Shown here: piece by piece, positions 6,322 to 13,763 of the stretch
How positions within the stretch are numbered: the stretch's first letter is position 1
Layout of the letters: the number at the start of each line of letters is the position of its first letter
Assembly: GCA_002373045.1 (NCBI GenBank)
Contig: DFHU01000023.1
Coordinates: 1 to 34,043 of the forward strand
Origin: Pseudoselenomonas ruminantium
GTDB lineage: Bacteria > Bacillota > Negativicutes > Selenomonadales > Selenomonadaceae
DNA length: 34,043 bases
Direction: 5' to 3'
Position numbers and translations under genes: made by a program
The notes under the pieces: generated by a model
Told to the model about the DNA's origin: nothing
What the model saw: only the letters and a program-made list of their open reading frames with translations
The model's database searches: none

Positions 6322-6406
6322 TTTGTTTGTAGCAGGCTTTGTTTGTATTAGCGGGCTTGGCATATATTGGAGGAAAATGATTTAATTTTATGTTAAGGAA
6401 ACTTCA

Positions 6407-6435
6407 TTGACTAGCGGGAGTCGGTGTAGTATTAT
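6407..6435 (+). promoter_or_regulatory. Promoter of the lipid-glycosylation operon
   Basis: -35 TTGACT (6407-6412) and -10 TATTAT (6430-6435) with 17-bp spacing, 44 nt upstream of gtrA. The four following genes overlap or nearly touch, so this promoter probably drives all of them. Confidence 0.75.
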
Positions 6436-6478
6436 GGTTTGGTGGTGACCTTTAAATAGCGTTTATGGAGGGACGTTT

Positions 6479-6901
6479 TTGGCCGATATGATTTTACGTA
6501 AGGTTCGTGAAGAACTTTTTGATTGGCGATTTATAAAATTTGTGTTGGTGGGGATAATTAATACATTTTCCTGCTCATTCTTTGCGTGGTTGTGTCTGGA
6601 TATCGTTTTGGATGCCAATATCGCTTTTGTGATTGGGTATTTTGCCAGTAATGTGATGGCCTATATCATGAATGGTGTATGGATTTTTCCGAGTTCGCTG
6701 ACATGGAAGGGTTATGGCAAGTTTGCTTTGTCTTATGTTCCCAATTTTATCTGTGAAAATTTGGTGGTGGGGCTTTGCTACAATTTGTTGGGGATGCCTC
6801 CAGTGGTCAGCTATTTGCTGGCGGCTGTATTGGCGGTGCCTATCACTTATGTATTGGTGAAGTATTTTGCTTTTGGAGGCGCAAAGAAGAATGTTAAATG
6901 A
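6479..6901 (+). CDS. GtrA-family membrane protein (lipid-linked sugar flipping)
   Basis: A 140-aa GtrA/DPMS3-type protein with four hydrophobic helices (about 17-38, 44-66, 78-100 and 108-130) and the family-typical opening FIKFVLVGIINT. GtrA-like proteins are thought to flip polyprenyl-phosphate sugars across the cytoplasmic membrane or to assist the GT2 synthase. The start is TTG 6479, because GGAGGGA ends 5 nt upstream; the next ATG (6488) would leave a 14-nt gap. It overlaps the GT39 gene by 11 bp and heads a four-gene operon with a GT2 synthase and a YdjC-type deacetylase. Confidence 0.82.
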   Translation: MADMILRKVREELFDWRFIKFVLVGIINTFSCSFFAWLCLDIVLDANIAFVIGYFASNVMAYIMNGVWIFPSSLTWKGYGKFALSYVPNFICENLVVGLCYNLLGMPPVVSYLLAAVLAVPITYVLVKYFAFGGAKKNVK

Positions 6902-8330
6902 GAAAAAGCATCTTTGGATATTGGGAGGCCTTTGGCTTCTGCTTTATATAGTGGGGAATCATCTGTTGACCATAACGGACCCTGTGGAATGCAACTATGC
7001 AGAAACAGCCCGGGAAATGCTGCTCTATGATGATTATTTTTCTCCGCGTATCTTTGGGAATTATTGGTTTGATAAACCGATTTTTTTCTATTGGGAATTA
7101 GCGGCAGCATTTAATCTTTTTGGGGTTACTAATTTTGCTGCGCGTTTGGCACCGGCGTTGACGGTACTGGCATCGATAGCCTTGCTTTATTGGTGGGGGA
7201 AAAGGCTGTATAATGCCCAAATTGCCTTTGCGGCGTCGCTGCTTTTTGCGACTTCCCTGGAAACCTGGTATGTGGGCCATGCGGTTATTACAGATATGAC
7301 CTTGCTGCTGACGGTGTCTTTGACCTTGATTGCCTTTTATTGTGGTTATCAGCAGAAAAATTATAACTGGTATTATCTGGCCTTTGCTTCTGCAGGAGTG
7401 GCGGTATTAGATAAAGGACCGATTGGTTTGGTTCTGCCGGGGCTTATCATTGTGCTCTTTTTGCTGTGGCAGAGGGATTTCAAGGCGCTGTTGGTAAAAC
7501 AACTGCTGGGCGGCTTTGTCTTGTTCGGGTTGGTCGCAGGCATTTGGTATGTGCCCATGTATATGAAGCATGGACAGGATTTTATTGATATTTTCCTGGG
7601 GGTTCATAATGTGATGCGGGCAACTGTGTCCGAACACCCTCGTGATGATGTTTGGTATTACTACATTGGCATCTTTTTAGCGGGTTTCTTTCCGTGGGCA
7701 TGGGCAGCCATTCCTGCTTTTATCAAAAGATGGCGCAGAGGTTGGCGCCTGAAACTGGATACGAATACACGTTTCCTGCTGGTGTGGGCGGTAACGGTGT
7801 TTGCGCTCTTTCAGTGTTTCGCTACAAAATATGTTACCTATACTTTTCCGTATATGTTCCCTGTGGTTCTTTTGATGGCGCGCCACTTCTGCAACTGGGG
7901 AAAGAAACTGCTTTATGGTGTGGCTGTGATGACGGTGGTTTATTGGGGGCTGCTTTTTGGGGTAGCAGTTCCGCAGATGGAGCGTCATTCGTCCTATGGC
8001 ATGGCTATGGCGGCAAAGCCTTATCTGGAGCAGGGCGTGGAGCCATATAGCTTTGGGCGGAGCGATGGCGTGGTGGCGTTCACTTATTACAGTGGGCACT
8101 TTATCAAGGACCTTGTATCGCAGGAAGAGTTGGATGAGGAGCGTAAGCTGGATTGGAGTGTAACGAATATACTTCCTAAGTTCAGTTTTGAGGCAGTAGA
8201 AAGAGATAAGCCGATGCTCGTGATTGTAGGAGAAAAAAGTTTCGAAGATTTACAGAAAAAGTTGCCGGGCAAATGGACGTTACTGGAGAAGGGACGCAGA
8301 AATAGTTTGTACTATCGAGCAGCTGACTAG
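6891..8330 (+). CDS. GT39 / ArnT-like lipid A glycosyltransferase
   Basis: A 479-aa integral membrane glycosyltransferase of the PMT/ArnT (GT39, GT-C fold) type. Residues 30-44 (DPVECNYAETAREML) match the catalytic first-loop motif of ArnT with its acidic pair (Asp30, Glu33), and DKP at 61-63 is the usual next conserved spot. About ten to twelve helices follow up to residue 370, then a soluble C-terminal part. ArnT enzymes take a sugar from undecaprenyl phosphate on the outer face of the inner membrane and put it on lipid A. The start ATG 6891 has GGAGG 11 nt upstream, inside gtrA. With the GT2 and deacetylase downstream the likely donor is a lipid-linked amino sugar; acceptor identity is inferred. 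Confidence 0.85.
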   Translation: MLNEKKHLWILGGLWLLLYIVGNHLLTITDPVECNYAETAREMLLYDDYFSPRIFGNYWFDKPIFFYWELAAAFNLFGVTNFAARLAPALTVLASIALLYWWGKRLYNAQIAFAASLLFATSLETWYVGHAVITDMTLLLTVSLTLIAFYCGYQQKNYNWYYLAFASAGVAVLDKGPIGLVLPGLIIVLFLLWQRDFKALLVKQLLGGFVLFGLVAGIWYVPMYMKHGQDFIDIFLGVHNVMRATVSEHPRDDVWYYYIGIFLAGFFPWAWAAIPAFIKRWRRGWRLKLDTNTRFLLVWAVTVFALFQCFATKYVTYTFPYMFPVVLLMARHFCNWGKKLLYGVAVMTVVYWGLLFGVAVPQMERHSSYGMAMAAKPYLEQGVEPYSFGRSDGVVAFTYYSGHFIKDLVSQEELDEERKLDWSVTNILPKFSFEAVERDKPMLVIVGEKSFEDLQKKLPGKWTLLEKGRRNSLYYRAAD

Positions 8331-8344
8331 GGGGAAGACAAACA

Positions 8345-9271
8345 TTGAAAAGTGTATCGATTGTTGTGCCAGTCTATAACGAAGGGGAGAATATCCTGCA
8401 TTTTACCAATGCGGTTAAGGAGGTTATGGACAAGCAGCCGTATAAATGGGACTTGTTATTTGTAGATGACGGCTCAAGGGATAACAGTCTGGAACTATTG
8501 GAGGGCCTGCAGGCACAGTATGAGAATATCAAGGTGCTGGCATTATCCTGCAATAGAGGGCATCAGATTGCGTTGACCTGTGGTCTTGACCATGCCAAAG
8601 GAGATGCAGTCATCTCCATGGATGGCGATATGCAGCATCCGCCTGCACTTATTCCAACTTTGTTGGCTAAGTGGGAGGAAGGCTATGAGATTGTCCAGAC
8701 CATTCGGCAGGATACGCAGGGGGTTTCCTGGTTAAAGAAGAAAACCTCGAAAATGTATTATCAGCTTATCAATAATTTATCCAATGTACATATTCGTCCC
8801 GGCGGCTCGGATTTCCGCTTGCTTGACCGGCGGGCTGTAGATGCCATGAATCAGTATCGGGAGCATGACCGTTTCCTGCGGGGCATTGTTACGCTGTTGG
8901 GCTTTAACTTTGCCGAAGTTCCCTTTGTGGCGCCGCCACGTTTTGCCGGTGAGTCCAAGTACTCGCTGAAAAAGATGGTGAAGCTGGCTGTCGATGGCAT
9001 TGTGGGGTATTCGGTACTGCCTTTGCGAACGGCTTTTATCATGGGCATTTTTCTGGCCTTTCTCAGTGTTTGCTTTACTGTGCATGCTCTTTATGTATAT
9101 ATCAACGGTGAGGCCGTATCCGGTTGGACGACCATTATGGTGTGCATGTCCCTGTTCGGCGGTGCACAGCTGATTATTTTGGGCATTATGGGGGAATATC
9201 TGGGCCGTATTTATACGGAGGTCAAGAATCGTCCCTTGTATCTGATTAAGAATCAAGAGGTAGAAAAGTGA
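8345..9271 (+). CDS. GT2 undecaprenyl-phosphate sugar synthase (GtrB/ArnC/FlmF2-like)
   Basis: A 308-aa family 2 glycosyltransferase that should move a sugar from a nucleotide donor to undecaprenyl phosphate on the inner membrane face. Visible motifs are VVPVYNEGENI (8-17), DDGS (41-44) and SMDGDMQHPP (91-100) with the metal-binding DxD-type Asp, plus RPGGSDFRLLDR further on. Two C-terminal helices (about 230-255 and 265-290) anchor it. The start is TTG 8345 with GGGG 10 nt upstream, placed 14 nt after the GT39 stop; no better codon lies nearby. It overlaps the deacetylase gene by 4 bp. By analogy with Francisella FlmF2 the product may be undecaprenyl-P-HexNAc, but the sugar cannot be read from sequence. 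Confidence 0.85.
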   Translation: MKSVSIVVPVYNEGENILHFTNAVKEVMDKQPYKWDLLFVDDGSRDNSLELLEGLQAQYENIKVLALSCNRGHQIALTCGLDHAKGDAVISMDGDMQHPPALIPTLLAKWEEGYEIVQTIRQDTQGVSWLKKKTSKMYYQLINNLSNVHIRPGGSDFRLLDRRAVDAMNQYREHDRFLRGIVTLLGFNFAEVPFVAPPRFAGESKYSLKKMVKLAVDGIVGYSVLPLRTAFIMGIFLAFLSVCFTVHALYVYINGEAVSGWTTIMVCMSLFGGAQLIILGIMGEYLGRIYTEVKNRPLYLIKNQEVEK

Positions 9272-10113
9272 AAAAGCTGATTGTTAATGCCGATGATTTT
9301 GGTCGTCAGCCGCTAATCAATCAGGCGGTGGCCGAGGCAGTGGATAAAAAGGGGGTATTGTCAGCCAGTCTGATGGCCGGTGAGCCGTATTTTGCCGAAG
9401 CCGTTGAGATTGCCCAAAAACGCCCACAGTTAGGTGTGGGCGTGCATTTGACGCTGGTGGACGGCAGGCCAGTGCTCCCCGCAGAAGAAATCCCTACGCT
9501 AGCTGTAAATGAGGGCTGTTTTTTGCCTGACCATGGTGCCTTTGTAAAGCATTATGTGCAGGGGAAAATTGCCCATGAAGACATCGAGCGGGAATTGGCG
9601 GCACAGCTGGATAAGGTGCTGCAGGCAGGTATTACGCCGACTCATGTGGACAGCCATCAGCATATGCATATGCTGCCGGGGATATTTCCGCTGGTCTTGA
9701 AACTCGCGGCAGAGCGTGGGATTAAACGCGTACGGATTTCCCGCGGGATTTATGGCAATCCGTTCACGCCCTGGCCTGGTATCGGCGATTTGGTGGGGAA
9801 ATTTGGTCTGGAAACCTTGTCCTGGCTTGACCGCCGGCAGGCCAAAGCACAGGGCTTTGCCTGTCCGGATAATTTCGTTGGTCAGGTGGCCGGCGGTGCG
9901 GTGTCGGCTGACTTCATGAAAGAGCTGGCCGAAGACTTCACGGCTGGTTCCGTGGAAGTTATGCTGCATCCGGGGCTGGAGAATGCGCCTTTGATTAAGG
10001 CAACCGGCTGGCAGCATGATTATGAGGCTGAATTCCATGCCGTATGTGATGCGGATGTACAAGAAAAATTGTCCCGTAAGGGCATCCTATTGAGTAATTT
10101 TGGTGATTTGTAA
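9268..10113 (+). CDS. YdjC-family deacetylase (NaxD/HpnK-like)
   Basis: A 281-aa YdjC/ChbG-fold carbohydrate deacetylase. Metal and catalytic residues are visible: NADDFG (7-12) with Asp9/Asp10, His60 in GVGVHLTLVDGRP, and HVDSHQHMHMLPG (126-138) with Asp128, His130, His132 and His134. Family members remove N-acetyl groups from amino sugars. Databases often call this subgroup HpnK, but here it sits with GtrA, a GT2 and a GT39. This matches Francisella naxD, whose enzyme deacetylates undecaprenyl-P-GalNAc before the ArnT-like FlmK transfers the amino sugar to lipid A, so a NaxD-type role is more likely. The start is GTG 9268 in a GTGA overlap with the GT2 gene. A terminator follows directly. 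Confidence 0.85.
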   Translation: MKKLIVNADDFGRQPLINQAVAEAVDKKGVLSASLMAGEPYFAEAVEIAQKRPQLGVGVHLTLVDGRPVLPAEEIPTLAVNEGCFLPDHGAFVKHYVQGKIAHEDIERELAAQLDKVLQAGITPTHVDSHQHMHMLPGIFPLVLKLAAERGIKRVRISRGIYGNPFTPWPGIGDLVGKFGLETLSWLDRRQAKAQGFACPDNFVGQVAGGAVSADFMKELAEDFTAGSVEVMLHPGLENAPLIKATGWQHDYEAEFHAVCDADVQEKLSRKGILLSNFGDL

Positions 10114-10117
10114 AGAT

Positions 10118-10160
10118 AACCCGCCAGTGACGTTTAAAGTGCGTGCTGGCGGGTTATTTT
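10118..10160. terminator. Bidirectional terminator between convergent genes
   Basis: A perfect 10-bp stem AACCCGCCAG / CTGGCGGGTT with ATTTT on the right and an A-rich left flank (TTTAC on the minus strand). It lies between the convergent deacetylase and the 99-aa minus-strand gene and can serve both. Confidence 0.85.
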
Positions 10161-10459
10161 CATAACGTATGCAATTCAACGGCAAAGGCCGCTTGGGCAT
10201 ATGCGGCTAATTCCTTGTGCTCGCTATTGATATCCACAACAAAAGCGGGCGATGAGGAAGCAGCTCCGAGTGCATTGAGTTCCTGTGAACCTTGAACGGC
10301 GTCGAGATTCGCCATTAACGAGTGTAAGGGCGGCAGACTTGCGGCGGCTTTTTGGTTTTCCGTCTTTACGGCCGTAATCTCACTTAACAGACGGTCTTGC
10401 TGACTGTTAAGTTCTTCCATGCGATTTTGCGGAAGAATTGTAATAGCATTTACATCCAT
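10160..10459 (-). CDS. Hypothetical 99-aa protein
   Basis: A small acidic soluble protein with no family I recognise. The start ATG at 10459 has a strong AGGAGGAA 5 nt upstream; the frame continues to 10540 without a start signal. Residues about 10-45 (rich in Glu, Gln and Lys) look like an amphipathic helix or short coiled coil, and the rest is Ala/Leu-rich. No Cys pairs, signal peptide or membrane helix. The good ribosome-binding site and the terminator placed right at its stop codon support a real gene. Confidence 0.6.
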   Translation of the reverse strand: MDVNAITILPQNRMEELNSQQDRLLSEITAVKTENQKAAASLPPLHSLMANLDAVQGSQELNALGAASSSPAFVVDINSEHKELAAYAQAAFAVELHTL

Positions 10460-10532
10460 GTTACTTCCTCCTTTACAATTGTATTTATAGACAATACCTC
10501 TACCTTGATAGTAGCAGAAAAAAAGGTGTTCG

Positions 10533-11018
10533 TCAATCAAATTTATGGCTTAGTATGCGGGCACTTAGTCCGCCGATGATGAATCCGGTAAGCAGTCCGC
10601 AGGGGCCTAAAATGGGCAGATAGCGGAACATTGACAGAGTATCAGCGGCACAAGCAGCGACGATTAACTGTCCCAAATGATGGGCAAAGCCGCCGGCAGC
10701 GCTAATGCCGATAATGGAGAAGCGGGCGCTTTTTTTGAGGGCTGTCATCATGGCAAGGCTTAGCAGACCGCCGGCAATGCTGTAGAGGAAAATCACAGGG
10801 CCGCCGCCAAAAAAGGAGGCCAGTCCTGTGCGCAGGATGATGATGAACAGACAGGCGCGGGGCCCCTGTAAAAAAAGCGCACAGACGGTGACGATATTGG
10901 CCAGTCCCAGCTTAGCGCCAGGGGCGATAAAGGGCAGCGGGATAAGTCCTTCCACTAAAAAAAGCACCAAAGATATGGCGGTCAGCAGAGCAATGTGGAG
11001 ATAGTTTCGTAGTTTCAT
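10533..11018 (-). CDS. Gx transporter family membrane protein
   Basis: A 161-aa hydrophobic protein of the Gx transporter family, often annotated as heptaprenyl diphosphate synthase component I. It carries about five membrane helices and the family segment LPFIAPGAKLGLANIVTVCALF with later Gly-rich FGGGPVIFLYSIAGG, reminiscent of ECF-type S components. The start ATG 11018 lies 4 nt after the stop of the NusG II gene; the alternative TTG at 11042 overlaps that gene and has no ribosome-binding site. The pairing of a Gx protein with a NusG domain II protein is common in anaerobic Firmicutes. Its substrate is not established. Confidence 0.82.
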   Translation of the reverse strand: MKLRNYLHIALLTAISLVLFLVEGLIPLPFIAPGAKLGLANIVTVCALFLQGPRACLFIIILRTGLASFFGGGPVIFLYSIAGGLLSLAMMTALKKSARFSIIGISAAGGFAHHLGQLIVAACAADTLSMFRYLPILGPCGLLTGFIIGGLSARILSHKFD

Positions 11019-11022
11019 GGGG

Positions 11023-11385
11023 CTATTCACTCTTGATTTCAATGATTAATTTGTGGGGCAGGCAGGCAATGATTTCTCCGGCGTGGGAGATGGCACCTGT
11101 CTGTATACAGATTTTGTCGGGACAGTCGGCATCTGTCACCGAAATGTGTTCGTTTTCTATGCGGATATGGTTGTGTTTTTCCTGTCCGTCTGTTTCGTAG
11201 GGCAGCGTAAGTTCTGTAACACCTGTATGTCCCGTCAGCCGGATGCGTTCGATGACCTTGTCTGCCTGCCGGATTTCGGCATAACAGGCAAGCTCCGGCT
11301 GACCGAATTTGCCGAGCGGCAGCAGGGAGAGGGCAAAGAACAGGACAATTAGCACAATATCCGTCTTTTTAAGCAGTTTATTCAT
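11023..11385 (-). CDS. NusG domain II-containing protein
   Basis: A 120-aa protein with one N-terminal membrane helix (about 9-27, DIVLIVLFFALSLLPLG) followed by an exported NusG domain II fold. The conserved DCPDKICIQTGAI segment and the ending IACLPHKLIIEIK are the hallmark of this small family, which is separate from the transcription factor NusG. Function is unknown; it is usually found beside Gx-transporter genes, as here, and I infer a membrane-associated partner role. A TATAAT-like -10 on the minus strand lies about 7 nt before the start codon, which would give a very short leader. Confidence 0.85.
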   Translation of the reverse strand: MNKLLKKTDIVLIVLFFALSLLPLGKFGQPELACYAEIRQADKVIERIRLTGHTGVTELTLPYETDGQEKHNHIRIENEHISVTDADCPDKICIQTGAISHAGEIIACLPHKLIIEIKSE

Positions 11386-11391
11386 ATCTAC

Positions 11392-11424
11392 ATTATAGAC
11401 TTAACTATACCATTTTGCTATACT
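11392..11424. promoter_or_regulatory. Overlapping divergent promoters, NusG II block / alr
   Basis: On the minus strand a perfect -10 (TATAAT, plus-strand ATTATA 11392-11397) faces the NusG II gene; its -35 is poor. On the plus strand TAGACT (11396-11401) and TATACT (11419-11424) with 17-bp spacing lead to alr. The minus -10 overlaps the plus -35, so the two promoters should compete. Confidence 0.5.
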
Positions 11425-11460
11425 TAGAAATGAAATTTGCGTAAAAGGAGTGTGGGGGTA

Positions 11461-12567
11461 ATGCCAAATCGTCCGGTCTGGGCCGAAGTCAATCTGCAGG
11501 CGTTACGTCATAATTATAGAGAAATCAAAAAACAGCTGGCGGCAGGGGTGAAACTATGTGCGGTGGTCAAGGCAAATGCCTATGGTCATGGTGCTGTGGC
11601 GGCGGCTAGAGTGGCTGTTGAGGAAGGGGCAGAATATCTGGCCGTGGCAACCCTGTCCGAAGGTATAGAACTGCGGCAGGCAGGTTTTACTACACCGATT
11701 TTGGTGCTTGGTTTGGTTATGCCGGAAGATGCCAAGGATGTTGTGGATTATGATTTGACGCAGGTGGTTTGTGAATTGTCCTTAGCTAAGGCTTTATCTG
11801 AGGAGGCACAGCGCCAGCAGAAAAAAGCCCGCATCCATCTGAAAGTGGACACGGGCATGGGGCGTATCGGTGTGCGTCCGGAGGAAATCGGCGAACTGGC
11901 CGCTAAGATTGCCGAGCTGCCGGGGCTGGTAATCGAGGGCATGTTCTCCCATTTTGCCACGGCAGACAGCAAGGATAAGACGTATACGAAGCAGCAGCTG
12001 GCGGCGTTTAAGGATGCGATTGCGGCGGTAGAAGGCCGTGGGATAAAACTTTCCCTAAAGCATATTGCAGAATCGGCGGCGATTTTGGAAATCCCCGAAG
12101 CACATTTCGATATGGTGCGGGCGGGGGTTATCCAGTACGGACTGTGGCCGTCTGAGGAAGTTACCCATCCGATTGACCTGCAGCCAGTGATGAGTCTAAA
12201 AGCCAAAGTGGTCTGGGTCAAGACCTTGCAGCCGGGCGAAAGTATTGGCTATGGGCGGCAGTTCACGGCGAAACGCGAAAGTCGCATTGCCACCCTGCCG
12301 ATTGGCTATGCCGATGGCTATATCCGTGCCTATGGCAAAGAGGGCTTTGTGGAGATTCATGGCAAGAAAGCGCCGCTTGCCGGGCGCGTGTGCATGGACC
12401 AGGTGATGGTGGATGTGACGGACATTCCCCATGTGCAGATTGGGGATGAGGTTACCCTGTTTGGCAGTGAAAGCCTGACCATTGATGAGGTGGCGCGCTG
12501 GGGCAATACCATTAATTACGAGGTGCCGTGTTTGCTTAGTGCGCGGGTGCCGCGGGTATACCGTTAA
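11461..12567 (+). CDS. alr: Alanine racemase
   Basis: A 368-aa PLP-dependent alanine racemase that makes D-alanine for peptidoglycan. The N-terminal TIM-barrel motif AVVKANAYGHG (35-44) holds the PLP lysine Lys38; the second catalytic residue is the Tyr of the GYGRQF segment, in the C-terminal beta domain. The conserved MCMDQ-type segment (VCMDQVMVDVT) is also present. The start ATG 11461 has AGGAG 10 nt upstream; TTG 11437 and GTG 11452 are possible but lie before or within that site. It is transcribed away from the Gx/NusG II pair and followed by 574 nt without a gene that carry two long hairpins. Confidence 0.93.
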   Translation: MPNRPVWAEVNLQALRHNYREIKKQLAAGVKLCAVVKANAYGHGAVAAARVAVEEGAEYLAVATLSEGIELRQAGFTTPILVLGLVMPEDAKDVVDYDLTQVVCELSLAKALSEEAQRQQKKARIHLKVDTGMGRIGVRPEEIGELAAKIAELPGLVIEGMFSHFATADSKDKTYTKQQLAAFKDAIAAVEGRGIKLSLKHIAESAAILEIPEAHFDMVRAGVIQYGLWPSEEVTHPIDLQPVMSLKAKVVWVKTLQPGESIGYGRQFTAKRESRIATLPIGYADGYIRAYGKEGFVEIHGKKAPLAGRVCMDQVMVDVTDIPHVQIGDEVTLFGSESLTIDEVARWGNTINYEVPCLLSARVPRVYR

Positions 12568-12595
12568 GCCCTTTTAAGTGCGAAGTACGAAGTAC

Positions 12596-12798
12596 GCCGC
12601 CAGCGGTGCTGCTTGCCACGCTCTGCTGAGAAGTTGTGCTAAAACGGCTCTCTTGCCTTTAATTAAGCCTGTATAAAAGTCAAAACTCGCTGCGCTCAGA
12701 CAGTAGACTTTTATACAGGATATTAAGGTTTGGCAAGAGAGCCGTTTCTTAACGCACAACTTCTACGCGTCGCTTAGGCAAGCAGCACCGCTGGCGGC
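12596..12798 (-). repeat. Hairpin family 2, copy F (203 nt)
   Basis: A giant stepwise hairpin. Perfect stems are 12596-12617 with 12777-12798 (22 bp), 12631-12639 with 12754-12762 (9 bp), 12642-12657 with 12732-12747 (16 bp) and 12668-12681 with 12706-12719 (14 bp), separated by internal loops. Read on the minus strand its loops match those of copy G: AGCGACGCG in the outer loop, GTTAAG opposite TA in the second, CCTTAATAT in the third, and TGAGCGCAGCGAGTTT at the apex. It begins 28 nt after alr, behind a triple CGAAGTA repeat. Confidence 0.75.
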
Positions 12799-12917
12799 TA
12801 GTTGGCAGGTTTCATTTTTGTGATTTACCTCGTTCGGGGCTTGGGCACCTAACTCCACTAGAGGAGAAGGCTTTTGGAGATTTGCGGTTTTGCAATACGG
12901 CATGTAAAAAAGAAGGA

Positions 12918-13119
12918 GGCGGGGGCGGGCAGCTATTTGCCCCAGCGAAGCGTTGGGCGGCAGGCGTGAAGAACAGATTTTTTGCCCACCTAAATATTAG
13001 CGGGAAAAGGCTTTTGTTTGAACGAAGTGAGTTTAAGCCGTTCCCGCTAAATCAAGGCAAAAAATCTGTTTAGCCTGCCGTCTAAGCGCAGTCGGGGTAA
13101 ATAGCTGCCCGCCCCCGCC
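12918..13119 (+). repeat. Hairpin family 2, copy G (202 nt)
   Basis: Same architecture as copy F in the opposite orientation. Stems: 12918-12943 with 13094-13119 (26 bp with one G-U), about 12953-12965 with 13073-13085 (with G-U pairs), 12972-12986 with 13056-13070 (15 bp), 12997-13006 with 13041-13050 (10 bp) and GGCTT / AAGCC near the apex. Loops: AGCGAAGCG, GTGAAG opposite TA, CCTAAATAT, and apex TGAACGAAGTGAGTTT. The stem sequences do not resemble those of F. The 119 nt between F and G hold no gene or clear promoter. It ends 22 nt before the stop of the convergent minus-strand gene. Confidence 0.75.
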
Positions 13120-13141
13120 GGACTATCTTCTTACAACGAAT

Positions 13142-13612
13142 TTATTGTACCTGTCTTTTCCAGTACTCTAAATCCGGCTCATTCAGCGGCAAATCAATTG
13201 TCTGTCCATTATCGTAATAGAAGCGGAACCGTACGGTTTCCGCTTTTTTGATTGCGGGCAGGCTGGAGCGGGGCAGTTCGACGAACAGTTTGTTTTCATT
13301 TTGCCAGGCATGGTCGCGGCTGTCGTGGGGCGGCGGGGTCTGTTTGGTGGCGGCTTTCATTTCCCAGGCGTCACCATCGGTGTAGAGGATGGCTTCGTTC
13401 TTGAGCTTGGCACTGTCATAGCGCCAGTCCCAAATGGTGAGCACTGCGCCTTCAAGTTTGCCCTGCGCAGTATGGGAGGTCTGAAAGTCAATGCGGCAGT
13501 AGGCAGACAGACTCTCAGCTGTGCGGTGGTCGATATGCCAGGTGTAGGACAGGCCGAAGATGCCGGTAATCATCAGCAGCAGGCCGATGGCGATGAAAAT
13601 TTTTTTTATCAT
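13142..13612 (-). CDS. Hypothetical membrane-anchored protein
   Basis: A 156-aa protein with one N-terminal hydrophobic helix (about 4-24, IFIAIGLLLMITGIFGLSY) and an exported remainder that looks beta-rich; no conserved motif or family recognised. The start ATG 13612 has AGAGGGG about 11 nt upstream. A minus-strand promoter (plus 13659-13688: TTGCAA, 18 bp, TATACT) lies 47 nt upstream. It converges on alr, with the two long hairpins between. The anchoring is visible; the function is not. Confidence 0.7.
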   Translation of the reverse strand: MIKKIFIAIGLLLMITGIFGLSYTWHIDHRTAESLSAYCRIDFQTSHTAQGKLEGAVLTIWDWRYDSAKLKNEAILYTDGDAWEMKAATKQTPPPHDSRDHAWQNENKLFVELPRSSLPAIKKAETVRFRFYYDNGQTIDLPLNEPDLEYWKRQVQ

Positions 13613-13658
13613 TGGATTAAATCCCCTCTGTTCGTGAATTTTACGAATTTACATCAAC

Positions 13659-13688
13659 AGTATAACATATTCGACTTTTCCCTTGCAA
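13659..13688 (-). promoter_or_regulatory. Probable promoter of the membrane-anchored hypothetical gene
   Basis: On the minus strand TTGCAA (plus 13683-13688) and TATACT (plus 13659-13664, AGTATA) are spaced by 18 bp. The palindromic TTGCAA could also serve as a -35 for the divergent HAD gene, but no good plus-strand -10 follows. Confidence 0.5.
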
Positions 13689-13763
13689 TTTCAGCGGGAT
13701 GTGAGAAAATAGAAGTACTGATTATATTTAGGAAAAATAAAAATACCACAAGGGGGCATTTTT

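Larger units (their letters stand above)
12568..13141. other. 574-nt intergenic region, alr to convergent gene
   Basis: No plausible gene is present. It starts with three spaced CGAAGTA words (about 12579-12595), then contains hairpin F, a 119-nt single-copy spacer without a recognisable promoter, and hairpin G. No ordinary short terminator for alr is visible, so hairpin F may provide that role. Confidence 0.6.

Noticed and set aside
4843..6330. Hairpin family 1 as integron attC sites or a CRISPR array
   Set aside because: attC sites conserve the outer core sites and vary the centre, the opposite of what is seen here; CRISPR would need uniform repeats with regular spacers and cas genes, which are absent.
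9268..10113. HpnK label implying hopanoid biosynthesis
   Set aside because: No hopanoid gene is nearby, and the neighbours (GtrA, GT2, GT39) fit a lipid-linked amino-sugar deacetylase better.
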